A stretch of 64,000 nt of DNA, from assembly GCA_030068145.1 (NCBI GenBank), contig JAPJBO010000097.1:248001-312000 (forward strand). Direction: 5' to 3'. Positions 20,546 through 32,239 of this stretch are shown here, piece by piece; position 1 is the stretch's first letter; every line of letters begins with the position of its first letter. This DNA comes from Diplonema papillatum (lineage: Eukaryota > Euglenozoa > Diplonemea > Diplonemida > Diplonemidae). The translations under genes were made by a program, and so were the position numbers. The notes under the pieces were generated by a model. The model ran no database searches, was not told the origin of the DNA, and was given only the letters and a program-made list of their open reading frames with translations.

Positions 20546-21775
20546 AGTGGGTCTGCAGCGTGTAAAACAACCAGTTGTGCTCGCGGGAGGGAATAGGGGG
20601 CAGGGCGACCGACCAGTTGGGTGAATTCTTCGTCGCCGCACGAGGCAAAGTGATGCTAGGAGACAGGTGGGCTCTCTCACCCGGGGGGGGGGGGGGGGGG
20701 GGGGAAAGGGGGTAGAAAATTCTTTCTGCCGTTCCCCCCGAGTCTGTCTGGGACCCCAGGGGTAAGCAAGGTTGCGGTGGTTCTTGCTTTTCTTTCTGTC
20801 ACTCACACACGTTTGCCCGCTTACAGAATGACACAGCCAAAGCTGTGAACGACAACAACGGTCACATTCGGAAACGCTTGCATGCAGCGACTGACAAAGT
20901 CGAGTGTCTTCGGTGCCTTGGAGAGTTCCCAGTCTTCTGGCAGCCTCCTCAAGTATTTCGTAGAAAGCGGGTGCTTATACAAAAAAAGCGAGCATGGCAC
21001 CCGCTTTTCGAGTGTTCGTTTGCACGTTGCGTTTAGGGGGGGTACCGCGCAGTCTTTATCTCCTGTTTTCTTGAGGCCGAACCCAACCCGTGGACATGTC
21101 TCAACAGCTCGGTAATTCAGGACCGGTGGAGTACAAGTGGGGATCTTTCGCCAGGTGGCTGTTCACAGCTCAACCCATGCTACAAGAACACAGGCTGTTT
21201 CCTTTCAGGGGTGTTTGACCGAGCATTAAATTAAAAAGCTCAGATGGTGGTAAGGTGGGGGTGGGGCGGGCGGGGGGTGGGTGGTTGTATCTTTCACAGT
21301 TGGCTGAGAAAAGTGGCAGTGATGCATGATGTCGCGCCGCCCTCCTGTCTCTTGAAGAGTTCGATACGCCATGCCCCTTGAGAAATGAGGGAATTATGTC
21401 TGAACAACTCGGCTACATAGGGTTGCCTACACAGTTCGCTTGCTTTTCCCTTTTTCTGGCTGTGGGTCGGAGTGCTGATTCTGTATCGTGCATCAATGAC
21501 GCATTTCTCATCCAATTATACGTGAACTAGGGTTGCTCTTACACATTTCTCAACCAATTGTTTGTGAGCCAATTGCTCTCACTTGTCGTCGTGGATTTGT
21601 ATCACGTAATTGGAGCGGGGTAGGTGGCAGGAACTGCAGCCCGTTTAGATATGTTGACCACTTTCGGGGGGCGAAACAGTGTGCTGTTCACACCAGGAAC
21701 AGGTGTTGAACTCGGTGTCCGTTCGTTAGCGTAACAATTGGCGCAAGGGGTGCTCGCACAGGGGGGCAGAAGGTG
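20546..21775. other. No gene recognised
   Basis: A poly-G tract (about 20688-20704), a repeat G fragment (20935-20985) and a fragment resembling family M (20995-21040). Short frames only. Confidence 0.5.
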
Positions 21776-21782
21776 GGGGAAT

Positions 21783-21930
21783 TGCAAGAACGTGCTTCGG
21801 AATGGATATGCGCTCAACGTCTGCGCCGTGTTTCGGTCCTTTAAGCCACGGACACCTAGGCGGACCATCGTCAGGCGGCTGTTCGTAGCTCGTCACAGCC
21901 AGGACCACCCGTGCTACCATATGTATGTGG
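21783..21930 (+). repeat. Family A fragment with internal deletion
   Basis: Carries the 5' part and the GGCTGTTCGTAGCTCGTCAC segment of family A but lacks the stretch between. Confidence 0.75.
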
Positions 21931-23026
21931 TCAGCAACGTTTCCTATCTGCACCGTGTTTCGGTCCGCTAAGGGGATGTAAGACAGCAAGAAGGCTTCGT
22001 AAAGGTTCTTCAACCTTCCATGGTGGGAGACCCGCAAAATCATACACGGAGGCTCAACGTTGAGCTCCTGAAATGTCGTCTGGCATCGGCCTCGACTCAT
22101 GAGCCGGTCCGCCCCTATTGCCTGCACTGAATTGCCTGGCTATCACAGTCTATCAGCAGTCTATCAGGCTCAGTTCAGGTAGCAACGTGGCTGCCAGGCG
22201 TTTCTACGAAAGAGGTTGTGCTTCTTTCGATCTCATATCGCGGGAGTTGACCCTGTACGGACGGGGGACACACGAGGCCACGCCAAAAAGGAGAGAACCC
22301 CTTAGTGCAACGCTGGGAGGCTCAGACACAGAAAGATTCTTGCAAAGTGCGCGTGTGGGGGACACGCGACCTCTAAACCCAGAGAAACAGGATGATGGCC
22401 TCATGTTACGGGTTGCCGCAACATGCATCCGGGTTGGCTGTCCGTCCGCACTACCGATTTGGATTTTCCCCCTCATTGCATACTGCACGCTTCCGCTGCC
22501 TTCTTCGTAGTGTGAAGCCCGACGCCGACTCCCGTCCGGAGAATACTAGACGCAGAGGTGCGTCTCGTCTGTGGTAGATGAAAAACGCTTACGCGTGCAC
22601 CGTCGTGAATTCTGGTCGACCACCGATGTTGCTAAACAGCCGGCGTGCCCGAAGCAGGCATTCGCCGGATGAAATACCAGGGGACCGGTTCTCGCGACGG
22701 GTAGTAATGTTTTTCGAGGGGAGAAGAACGAGAGAGGCAGCCCCTTGGTCGGGGGGCCACTCTCCACCGCCATGATTCATAGAGGTGGAGGAGTCCAGTG
22801 ATGCTTCTTCGCGCGGATTCGCGTTGGGGAGGACGACAAGTCGGACAGGCGTTGGACATGCGGCAGTGCATGCCCAGGACGGCAAGGGGGGACCGGGGAC
22901 CAGCTGCAGCATGTTCTGAAAACAACGGCGCAAGAATGCGCTCTGGTACGTTCATGCGTGTGTATGCGCGCGTGAGTGGGTGGGTGGGTATGTGTGGAAG
23001 GGGGAGAGAGTATTTCACACGAAAAA
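21931..23026. other. No gene recognised
   Basis: Overlapping short frames on both strands, none with recognisable motifs. Confidence 0.45.
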
Positions 23027-23945
23027 GGTGCGATCGCATCCCTGAAAACTAGACCCGCGGAAGGGGGTCTGCTTGCGTGGGGACGTGGCCCGAGACCGCC
23101 TCCGCTCCGCCTCAGAGACGAACCCGGCATGCAGATTGACGGCCCTAAAACTGGTGCGATCGCATCCCTGAAAACTAGATCCGGAAGGGGGTCTGGACGT
23201 GGCCCGAGACCGCCTCCGCTCCGCCTCAGAGACGAGAGACGAACCCGGCATGCAGATTGACGGCCCTAAAACTGGTGCGATCGCATCCCTGAAAACTAGA
23301 TCCGGAAGGGGGTCTGGACGTGGCCCGAGACCGCCTCCGCTCCGCCTCAGAGACGAACCCGGCATGCAGATTGACGGCCCTAAAACTGGTGCGATCGCAT
23401 CCCTGAAAACTAGACCCGGAAGGGGGTCTGCTTGCGTGGAGACGTGGCCCGAGACCGGCTCCGCGCCGCCTCAGAGACGAACCCGGCATGCAGATTGACG
23501 GCCCTAAAACTGGTGCGATCGCATCCCTGAAAACTAGATCCGGAAGGGGGTCTGGACGTGGCCCGAGACCGCCTCCGCTCCGCCTCAGAGACGAACCCGG
23601 CATGCAGATTGACGGCCCTAAAACTGGTGCGATCGCATCCCTGAAAACTAGATCCGGAAGGGGGTCTGCTTGCGTGGAGACGTGGCCCGAGACCGCCTCC
23701 GCTCCGCCTCAGAGACGAACCCGGCATGCAGATTGACGGCCCTAAAACTGGTGCGATCGCATCTCTGAAAACTAGACCCGGAAGGGGGTCTGCTTGCGTG
23801 GAGACGTGGCCCGAGACCGGCTCCGCGCCGCCTCAGAGACGAACCCGGCATGCAGATTGACGGCCCTAAAACTGGTGCGATCGCATCTCTGTAAACTAGA
23901 CCCGGAAGGGGGTCTGCTTGCGAGACGTGGCCTGAGACGGGCGCC
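23027..23945. repeat. 114/124-bp satellite, about eight units
   Basis: Units start at GGTGCGATCGCATC. The spacing measured at GGCCCTAAAACTGG alternates between 114 and 124 bp (plus one 121), because a 10-bp insert (CTTGCGTGGA type) is present in every other form. Part of each unit (GAACCCGGC...CGCCTCAGA region) matches the 3' border of the polyglutamine exon next to it, so the array seems to have grown from that exon edge. ORFs through the array are artefacts. Confidence 0.9.
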
Positions 23946-23956
23946 TCGGCGCCGCC

Positions 23957-25525
23957 TCAGACGAACCCGGCGCGGAAGTCGACGGGAGAGCTGTGCTTGG
24001 ACCGCGCGTGCAGCGCGCTGCGGAAGGTCTGCATGCGCTGGTGGTGCCGCGAGGTCGCCGTCGGCGACGCCGGAGTCGACGTCGGCAGCGTGCGGGACGC
24101 CGCGGAAGAGATTGACGCGTCGAAGTCGAATTCGGCAAGAGAGCTCGCCGTCATCCCCAGCGACGACGCCACGTCCGACGTGCTGCCCGCCGCCAAGTGC
24201 GACGATGCCATCGCACCGTTGTGTGCGGATAGACTCGGCGAGTTGAGCAGCGCAAGCCCGCCGCGCCTAACCTTCCCTCCGCTCGCCCTTGGAGGCGAGT
24301 GGTACCGAGACGCCGACGCCGCGGTGATCAGCGTCGTGTTGCTGGTCTGTCGGAGGTTGCCGAATCTCGGACTTCCGTTTCGGGCGCGGGACGGCGGCTG
24401 CGAGAGTTGCGGGGGCGAGTTGGATCCCCAGGATGTCGAGAGGAAGTAGTTGCTCAGTTCCCGGATCGACGAAGGGTGCGCCTGCGGCTGGTTGACCAGG
24501 GCCGAGATGGGGATGGCGCCGGTCACGGGGCTCTGCCGGGACGGCGGGTCGAACAGGAAGGTCGACGACTTCTGCTCGAACAGCGGGCTCCGCGCGATGC
24601 AGTAAGGCTGCGAGACGCTGATCAGCGACACCGTCTTCCGCACGGCAGCCGGCGTCGAGTCGGCCTTCCGGACGCCGTCCTCCCCGCGCGCCGGAGCCGC
24701 CGGCTTCTCGCCGTTCGCCCCGCTCGCAACCGATTTGACGGACGAGGCGAGCGAGATCCCAGGCGAGTATGTCCGGGGTTGTTGTTGCTGCTGTTGTTGC
24801 TGCTGTTGCTGCTGTTGCTGGTGCTGTTGTTGTTGCTGCTGCTGTTGCTGGTGTTGCTGCTGTTGCTGCTGCTGGTGCTGTTGTTGTTGCTGCTGCTGTT
24901 GCTGGCGTTGTTGCTGCGGCTGCTGCTGCTGCTGCGCGGAGCGCCCGAAGGCCGACGGGACGGCGTGCAGCTGCTTCGCGGGCAGGCTGCCGCCGACCGG
25001 CTTCGGCTGCGGCGCGGCGGGGGCCGCGGCAGCGGCATCCGCCGCCGCCGGCCGGGCCGCCGGGACCGCGTAGCTGACGCCGCGGCACGGCACGCCCGGC
25101 TCGTGCGGCAGAAACTCGCCAGTGGCGACCAGAGCTTCCTGCAACCTGTTTTTTTTTTTTTTTTTTTTTTCGTCCCGACGACGGGAGATAACCGTAGGAA
25201 CCGGCCATAGGGCTCAAACCCTCGGAACAACAAAGTGAATTTGGAAGTTGCTGTTCGCCGAAGCTAAAACGTGGCCCGATAAATGGAAAAATATGGCACA
25301 CCGTTTCGGAAGTCCGTGCGCGAGTTTCCCGCAGCCGCACCTCATCACGTGGTCCGGGACGCCCCTGTTCTGGGCCCTGCTCGGGTGCCGGTCGACCAAC
25401 CAGGTGCCGACGGCTGTCTTCTCCGGAAGCTCATTGAGCATCGGGCCTCCCGGCGGGGCGCGCGGCAACAGCAGCTGCCGCCCTGTTTCGAGGCCACCTT
25501 CGCCCCGCGGTCTCCCCTCCCTATT
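23957..25525 (-). CDS. Polyglutamine protein, two exons (internal/3' part of a host gene)
   Basis: Exon 2 (25145-23957) encodes 396 codons with an Ala/Pro-rich stretch, a Gln/His tract of about 55 residues (nt 24945-24775) and a Ser-rich remainder (SLASSVKSVAS, SSIRELSNYFLS, FDFDASISSAASRTLPTSTP) ending in DFRAGFV-stop. Upstream, an open frame (from at most 25525 to 25302) reads MLNELPEKTAVGTWLVDRHP... and CGCGKLAHGLPK. Removing 25301-25146 as a GT-AG intron joins the two in phase (LPKR-LQEALV), which supports the model. The intron acceptor is odd: 22 A followed by CAG instead of a pyrimidine tract. The 5' limit of the first exon is not determined. The low-complexity composition suggests a regulatory or scaffold protein, but I recognise no domain. 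The stop codon lies at the border of the adjacent satellite, so the C-terminus could be secondary. Confidence 0.7.
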
Positions 25526-25693
25526 CTATCTGACCAACGCGCAGGGGACACCCGGGACCACCAAGCAAGGGGGGGGGTGGAGACAGGCGGCACCAGAAGG
25601 GGGAAGCCTCCCCTCCCTCCCACCGGGCTGCGTTCAGGGACTGCGACTGCACAGCAGCCGTCCCACTGCCCCGCGCGCCAGGGGGGGGGGGCT

Positions 25694-25775
25694 TTGTAAG
25701 AACGTGCTCGGAATGAATGCGTGCCCGACACCGCACTGGTCCCGCCTGCGCCGTGTTTCGGTCCTTCAAGACTAC
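25694..25775 (+). repeat. Family A fragment
   Basis: The 5' 80 bp of family A, diverged (AAGAACGTGCTCGGAATGAA). Confidence 0.75.
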
Positions 25776-26256
25776 CCGTGCCAGGGGACGGGGATGGCTA
25801 TTTTCCTCCGACCACGCGCGTGCGCGCGCAGCGGCGAGCCCTATCTGGGGGAAAGAAAAAAAACCACCCACCCCCCCCCCAAGAAAACACGCGAAAGCCC
25901 CGCGTTTTTCTGGCGAGTATTTTCCTTCTTCTTTGGCGACAGCAAAGTCGTCAGCCCAGCCCGGAAGGCGGTTGTGATTCTTTTTAGGCAGGGGGGGGGG
26001 GAGGTCTCTTCCCGCTATTTCGTCGTCTCCCCCCGGCGAAGCTCGGTGTCGCCGGAGTCGGAGGCGTGGGCCCGGGGGGGGTGCCTTCTCGTTGGATCGA
26101 GGGCAATGCCCGCGGCGCTTTCCTCTCTCCCTCCAATCAACGACACACGGGTCGGACTAGCCCACCCGAGGGCCGTCGATTCCTTGAGGCAGGGGGAGGT
26201 TTTCCTCACTGGGCGGACGTCTTCCCGCCCAGTTTTTTGTGTGTGTGTGTGTGTGT

Positions 26257-26294
<38 letters not shown>

Positions 26295-26480
26295 CGGACG
26301 ACGCTGTATGGGTGTGCGTTCTTTTTTACAGTTAAAGTTCGCTTGAAATTCCGGGGTTTTAGGGTCTCCGTGTGACCGTTCATAAATGGGTTCTCTTATG
26401 ATCTCTTTTGCGGTGCTTCACGTGGTGCGGGTTGTTTCCGCCCTAATATAAGGTTTTTTTTGATAGATTTGCAGGGTAAA
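25776..26480. other. No gene; dispersed motifs and a (TG)n microsatellite
   Basis: (TG)n at about 26238-26290. 26145-26215 holds GTCGGACTAGCCCACCCGAG and GTCGATTCCTTGAGGC, partly repeated near 48478-48515 and 55718-55750. 26330-26385 carries the motif AAGTTCGCTTGAAATTCC...GTGACCGT, related to 42890, 51612 and 14305. Confidence 0.55.
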
Positions 26481-26599
26481 AGTGTTTGTTGCTCGCCACA
26501 GTTAAGGCACTCCGGGCACACTGGGTACCCGTGGTTAGTGAGGTTCTTCGTCTGATGATTTTTGTTTTACTTTTTTTTTTCCCCCTGGTTGAGCGGGGA

Positions 26600-26640
26600 T
26601 TTGAACGTGTACATCAAAAAGCTCGTAGTTGGATCCAGAG
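26600..26640 (+). rRNA. Possible 18S rRNA fragment
   Basis: ATCAAAAAGCTCGTAGTTGG matches the universal small-subunit segment before the V4 loop. Only about 35 bp are convincing. Confidence 0.5.
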
Positions 26641-27950
26641 CTCAGGTTGCAAGGTGGCCCAGTTTGCTGGGCATCAGCATACTGCTGGTATTCAGAAGGC
26701 TGGGATAATCCCCTCACATCAAGACCTGTGCTCTATTCTTCGCATGTGACGGCCCTCCCTTGAATCGAACTTGGGCCTTGGGGCACGAGGACTTTGTTCG
26801 ACAATACCTAGATGGGAGGCGCACCTTCGGCCATCAGGGAACAGCCGAGTAGGGGCCAACATCACCGTGGACACGCAATTATTTTGCCTATGCATACGCA
26901 CATGCTTGCGCAGCTTCTCTTCCACAGCCGTGACAACGTCGCCGCGCAAAAATGAACACATCAGGCATCGCTGCAACCTCGAACCCCGTGTCCCCGTTTC
27001 CCCTCGTCGCGCCCCCCGTCGGGGGATTTTACAACAGGATATGTGGTGCAAATCCCCGTGACCCCCGTTTTCCCCCGTCGTATTAACGGTGGTGTTAATG
27101 GTCCCCCCCCCCCCCCCCCCTTGCAAGTAATCTCTTCATCGGGATGAAAGCGCTTACGCGTACACCATACGCACGAGGTGGGGTCGCTGAGCCAAACCCC
27201 GCTTTCAGCCAAAAGTCCGGTTTGGGCACGTTGGCGCCTTGCAGCCTTGCAGAACGATTCCGGCAACTGGTTGATCGTGCCATTCGAGAGGTGCAATGCA
27301 ACTACGGGTGAAACATGGCGGGAATCGGTGGTGTCTCGGGAAAAACGATGGGCAGTCCAGTCTATGAGCAGCTGGGTGTGTACGGCGCCAACGATTCGGT
27401 TGTGCACAGTTGCAGTACCCCACTGATGGAATTTATGTGTGTGAGGTGGAATCGTGTGTAAAGTGAATTCACCGGGTTGTCTCTCCAACCTTGGTGAGAC
27501 GCTTTCTTCCATCTCGCAAGGCTCCATGTATTCTGTGGATTCATGAAAGACTATCGGACGAGTTTTCCCTCCCGTTCTGCGTGCTACGCGATCAACGATT
27601 CAGCAGCAAATTCCTTATACGTTCTGAAGCAGCACCGGGCTGCGTAGCCCTGAATGCTTCGACTACAGATCGTCTTTTATCCCTTGCGCGAGATGGGTGC
27701 GTCTTTCTTAGAGTCGCTGATGCATGCACCCCACTTCCTGAAACGCAGGCTTGCAGAGTCCAGTCGACATCGAAACGGTCGGTGTAAGAACCCTAAATCC
27801 CGAGCCGCGGGGGGCTTGCCGCGCATGTGAATGCGCGGGCACTACATTTCCCCCGGAGAGGCGTGTATTCGTTGGGCTAGCTACACGTGCGGTGGGTTAG
27901 ATCTTTTTTTGATTGAACGGTTAAGTGTAAACTGGGATGAAGCAAAGCGG
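26641..27950. other. No gene recognised
   Basis: A poly-C tract at 27101-27120 and short frames only. Confidence 0.45.
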
Positions 27951-27954
27951 AAGC

Positions 27955-28370
27955 GGACTGGCACGACACAGGTACCGCATCGACGACGGGGACACGTTGT
28001 GGCGTTCAATCCGGACGCAGCTTGTTTGGCTGCCGCGACGACGCTCGGCGTAGCCCACCGTCACCGTTTCACTGAGGGAACACGGAAAAAGTGGGCGCGA
28101 GCCTGCGCAAGACGTTTAAAGCGGGCGCGTGCTGCGAACCCGGGCCGAAGGCGTACTTAAGGTGCTGAGTCACAACGGCGTCGCTCGCGGCGGGCTCCAC
28201 GACGGCGAGGCGCTTGGCGAACAGGCCCGGGTCGTCACTTTTTCCCCCGCCGCCGTTTCGACCGCCGTGCAATGGACCAGCTGCTCCGTCTCGGCCCGCA
28301 TTTCGGTCTGCCTGAGTCTGTGTCGCAGCGGACAACGGAGGGTAAGTTGACAAACTTGGACGCAGCTTGT
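27955..28370 (-). pseudogene. Decayed tandem copy of the 29.1-29.4 kb host exon (copy C)
   Basis: Carries the same DNA as exon 29416-29133 (KYAFGPGSQHAPALNVLRRLAPTFS is still readable) but a 1-bp deletion in the GLFAK region breaks the frame. It diverges after TTTTTCCGTGTTC, the proposed donor site. Confidence 0.75.
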
Positions 28371-28459
28371 TTGGTGCCGACGACGCTCGGCGTGGCCTTG
28401 ACGCCGGCATTTCGCCTGCGCCCGCATTGGACAAGCGGGGGGCAGATTGACACGTCAGC

Positions 28460-28880
28460 CGCAACTCAGCCTTCTCCGTCGAAGTACGTTCTGGCGTTCA
28501 ATTCTGACGCAGCTTGTTTGGCTGCTGCGACGATGCTCGGCGTGACCCATCGCTTGACGCTGCGCGGCTTGACGTCCGGCTTCTTAGTCAGCCTGAACAC
28601 GGAAAAAGTGGACGCGAGCCTGCGCAAGACGTCTAAAGCGGGCGCGTGCTGCGAACCCGGGCCGAAGGCGTACTCAAGGTGCTGAGCCACAACGGCGTCG
28701 CTCGCGGCGGGCTCCACGACGGCGATGCACTTTGGCGAACAGGCCCCGGGTCGTCACTTTTTCCCCCGCCGCCGTTTCGACCGCCGTGTAATGGACCAGC
28801 TGCTCCGTCTCGACCCGCATTTCGGTCTGCCTGAGTCTGTGTCCGCAGTGGACAACGGAGGGTAAGTTGACAAACTTGGA
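28460..28880 (-). pseudogene. Decayed tandem copy of the 29.1-29.4 kb host exon (copy B)
   Basis: Nearly identical to copy A over about 420 bp, but a 1-bp insertion (CGCCAAAGTGC for CGCCAAGTGC) shifts the frame. The second half still reads VEPAASDAVVAQHLEY. The spacing between copies is about 530 bp. Confidence 0.75.
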
Positions 28881-29132
28881 CGTAGCTTGTTTGGCTGCCG
28901 ACGCTCGGCGTGACCCACCGCCTCAGGCTGCTTGCCGGCATTTCGGCCTGCGCCCGCATTGGTCAACGGGGGGGCAGGTTGACACGTCAGCCGCAACTCA
29001 GCCTTCTCCGTCGAGGTACGTTCTGGCGTTCAATTCTGACGCAGCTTGTTTGGCTGCTGCGACGATGCTCGGCGTGACCCACCGCTTGACGCTGCGCGGC
29101 TTGACGTCCGGCTTCTTAGTCAGCCTGAACAC

Positions 29133-30332
29133 GGAAAAAGTGGGCGCGAGCCTGCGCAAGACGTCTAAAGCGGGCGCGTGCTGCGAACCCGGGCCGAAGG
29201 CGAACTCAAGATGCTGAGCCACAACGGCGTCGCTTGCGGCGGGCTCCACGACGGCGAGGCACTTGGCGAACAGGCCCCGGGTCGTCACTTTTTCCCCCGC
29301 CGCCGTTTCGACCGCCGTGTAATGGACCAGCTGCTCCGTCTCGACCCGCATTTCGTCCACGTCGGATGCGCTCAGCTCGCGGAGGCACGCCAGCAACTCG
29401 TTGCCGTCGCAGGTTCCTGAATGGTTTTGTGGGGGTGGCGGCGAGGTTCGCTCAGCCGGGTGCTTTGACGGCGTTCCGTGGATTGAGGCTCTCAAACCAC
29501 TAGGTTGCCAAGACTGGCGGTTGATCTGGTACAATGCTCTATTAGACTGTTTCCGCGCCTGTTGACCGCGGAAAGCGGTCGGCATTTTGAAGTCTGTGAG
29601 GCGGCTAGGTCTTCCCTTGTGCAGCTAGATCAGAGTCTATGTCGGTGGAGTGGATTACCCCCCGCCGCCCCGTGTGTTTGCAGTGTTCTTCGTACTACTC
29701 GATTTTGCTTTCTCTGCTTTACTGCCACTTTTACATGCGCATCCGTGTAACTTCATTCAGCTTTCGTGACCGACGCCAGTACTTCTAGTGATTTTGACAA
29801 TCCGCGCGGTCTGTTGCCTGTGACGGTGGCGTTCCCATAAGGAAGGACCCCAGGATATTAGGCTGCTGGTTGGTTGATCTGCTGCGATGTTCCGCGAGTT
29901 GCAGTGCGGAGGGTGTCTTGCGCTCGAGCAGATAGAAAGAAAAGGCGCGGACCTGCCAACCCGCTGTCGATCTGCGGCGACTTTGGGGTCGCCGGCTCGT
30001 CGCTGACGCCGAACAAGGCAGGCTTCCACAGCATCTCGTCGCTTCTGCCGGCTGCCTTCTTCTTCGCCGGGTACCGGGCGGCGTCCTTGTGCGCAGCGGC
30101 CCGCAGCCGGACCATTTCGCCGTCGGTCCTTACCCGGAAGGCCTGCAGGAGGTTGTACACCGTCTTCGTCTTCAGCACGCCCGAGGGCTCCTGGCCGGCG
30201 TCCACCCCGCTGGCGTCGAGGCACAGGCTGAAGAGCAGTTCAACATCGGAAACCACTTTGCGGTACTGTGCGTAGCTCGCCTCGCCGTGGCACCACCTGT
30301 GGAACACCTCCAAGTCCGCTTCTAGGGAGCGT
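29133..30332 (-). CDS. Host gene of unknown function, two in-phase exons
   Basis: Exon 1 (30332-29953) follows an acceptor TGTCTGCAG and ends at a donor GGCAG/GTCCGC. It encodes RSLEADLEVFHRWCHGEASY...VELLFSLCLDASGVDAGQEP...PQIDSGLAG. Exon 2 (29416-29133) follows CCATTCAG and encodes TCDGNELLACLRELSASDVD...GLFAKCLAVVEPAASDAVVA...LRRLAPTFS, with a possible donor CC/GTGTTC. Exon 1 ends with one base of a codon and exon 2 supplies the other two, so the splice preserves frame. Both read as soluble, mostly helical protein. I do not recognise the family. Further exons must lie on both sides. Exon 2 has two decayed tandem copies downstream. Confidence 0.65.
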
Positions 30333-31650
30333 CTGCAGACATCGGCGAGTGAGTACGCGATTTCAGCCGCAGCTTCGGTGCTGTCGCCTGTTTGTATTTT
30401 TCATAAGTTTTGTTTGTGCGCGCACTAGCGGAACTCACCTGTTTTGGTAAGTTTGATGTAGTACGCTGCCAACTACTAATTCTTAGTACCAACAATGCAT
30501 TGTTAACACAAAAAAGTGACTGGTTCCTCCGGGAGGCGGAGAAGATGGAGCAGAAGGACGTAAAAAGATCGAAAGGAAACAGAAAAACTGGGCGGGACTG
30601 CTTATATCCGGTCACCGGGCTGCAGATAGAAAACTGCAGGAGAACTCGCGGACAAGTGCGGGTTATGGCGGACCGACACGGCCAGTCCGTCGACAAGCAA
30701 GTAAAGTGCTTTCAGCTCCGCAGCCACCGTGCGGACCTCCGCAGTCCACAGCATTGTTTCGGCAACCAAAGTCTTGTTTCTGTAAGGAACTTGGTGCATC
30801 GCCGCGGCTCTCCTGACCACTTGTATTTACCGCCTTTAGATGTAACAACTCTCGTACAACAACAACAGCGCCAAGTTTTTAAAGCTGGCTGACGTTACAA
30901 TACCGACTCCCCAGGATCTTTTCGAGCGCCTGACCAGTGCAGTCAGGCTCGACCGCTCGACCGGTCAAGTCACTTTCCGAAAAAACCTTTTTTTTTTTTT
31001 GGACAGGAATTTGCCACAACTTTTTTTGTTGCACTGGCGAATACAGGTCGAAATCCATCCTATGCCAGAAAAAAAATTTACCACGCTACGCGTGGGAAAA
31101 CAACATGTGGTGTTTTAGAGCAAAAGTTCCCTTGAAACTCTGGGTTTTAGCTGAAACGGGCAGTCTCACAAAGTTAGTACACTGTCGTGCTTCAGTAGTA
31201 GGACGGCGTAATACGACTTTTCCAGTAGCTTCGCTTGTGAATCATTAGTGCCATGAACAGGCCGACAACCCAGGTTCACTGTCACAATACAAAAGATGGG
31301 CCCAGAGCGACGAGTTTCGGGGTTGTAGTGGAGTCTTCAGATGCCTGAGGCAATGGAACACTGTTTTGGTTTTGTAGGTGGGCCTCATTATGACTGCTGT
31401 GACCTTGGCATGTGCCTTCGTGGGTGTGCTGCTGCTTCACCACCTTGTTGTAGACCCCAGTAGTCTCTGTATTCTGGCTGCAGCTGAACATACTGCAATC
31501 TGGGAGCTGGTGAGCGGAGTTGGGAATCCAAAAGCTTGCCCTTGCCCCCGTGACCTTGGCTTTTGTCAAAGCTTTCCGTTTTCCCACCATTTTCTACTAC
31601 TATGAGGCACTACCCATGGCAGATTTTTCTAATTTTTTTTTTTGCCCGGT
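30333..31650. other. No gene recognised
   Basis: Short frames only. T-rich runs, one GCTCGACCGGTC motif near 30950-30965 related to the palindromes at 31.7 kb, and a degenerate copy of the AAGTTCGCTTG motif near 31125. Confidence 0.45.
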
Positions 31651-31770
31651 CGAATCGACACGGGCGCCGGTCGAATTCGACCGGTGTCCACATTCGACCG
31701 CCTTGACCGGTCGAATGTCAATCCGAGAGCAATAATTTTTTTTTTTGTCAATTCGACCGGCCGGTGACTG
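31651..31770. repeat. Cluster of CGGTCGAAT palindromes
   Basis: Contains the 18-nt perfect palindrome CCGGTCGAATTCGACCGG and at least four more half-sites (GGTCGAAT / ATTCGACC) within 120 bp, flanked by T-rich runs. Confidence 0.75.
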
Positions 31771-32239
31771 CACTGCGCCTGACCAATAATCGCGCACCGC
31801 TGCTAAGGTAACCCCAAAACCGGGTTTGTTTCGATGGCTGTTGCCAACTGAATGATGGACACCTCCCATAGGTCGATAGGTGGCAGAGGCGAGCAAGGGC
31901 CGCGTGAGTACGGGGACGAGAAACCGTAGACAGCAGCCGCGACGGTCACACCGCACGGGCGCCACGGGACAACAGACGGCGATCACGCGCGTGCCGGGGC
32001 ACCACGCTAACGCTCCCTGCTGGCGATGTGTCCACAGCGAATTGGCAGGGGACTTTGGGGCAGGAGGTTCGAGAAACGTAACGGACGGAATGTCGGAAGC
32101 TCGGTTCCGGCATTCCGACATTCCGACTCAATTCCGCAGATCGACATTTTGGGCGGTGCCCGGGGCTCAGCCCCGGGATGAGCAAAAAGTTCGGAAACCG
32201 AACTGGAAACCGTTGTCGAGGAAGCTGATGCCGACGAGG

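Noticed and set aside
23027-23945. A repetitive protein gene across the satellite
   Set aside because: Unit lengths of 114 and 124 bp change the frame irregularly, and frames on both strands are open only by composition.
24299-25210. Plus-strand poly-Leu and poly-Cys ORFs
   Set aside because: They are the other readings of the CAG tract; the minus frame has the in-phase upstream exon.
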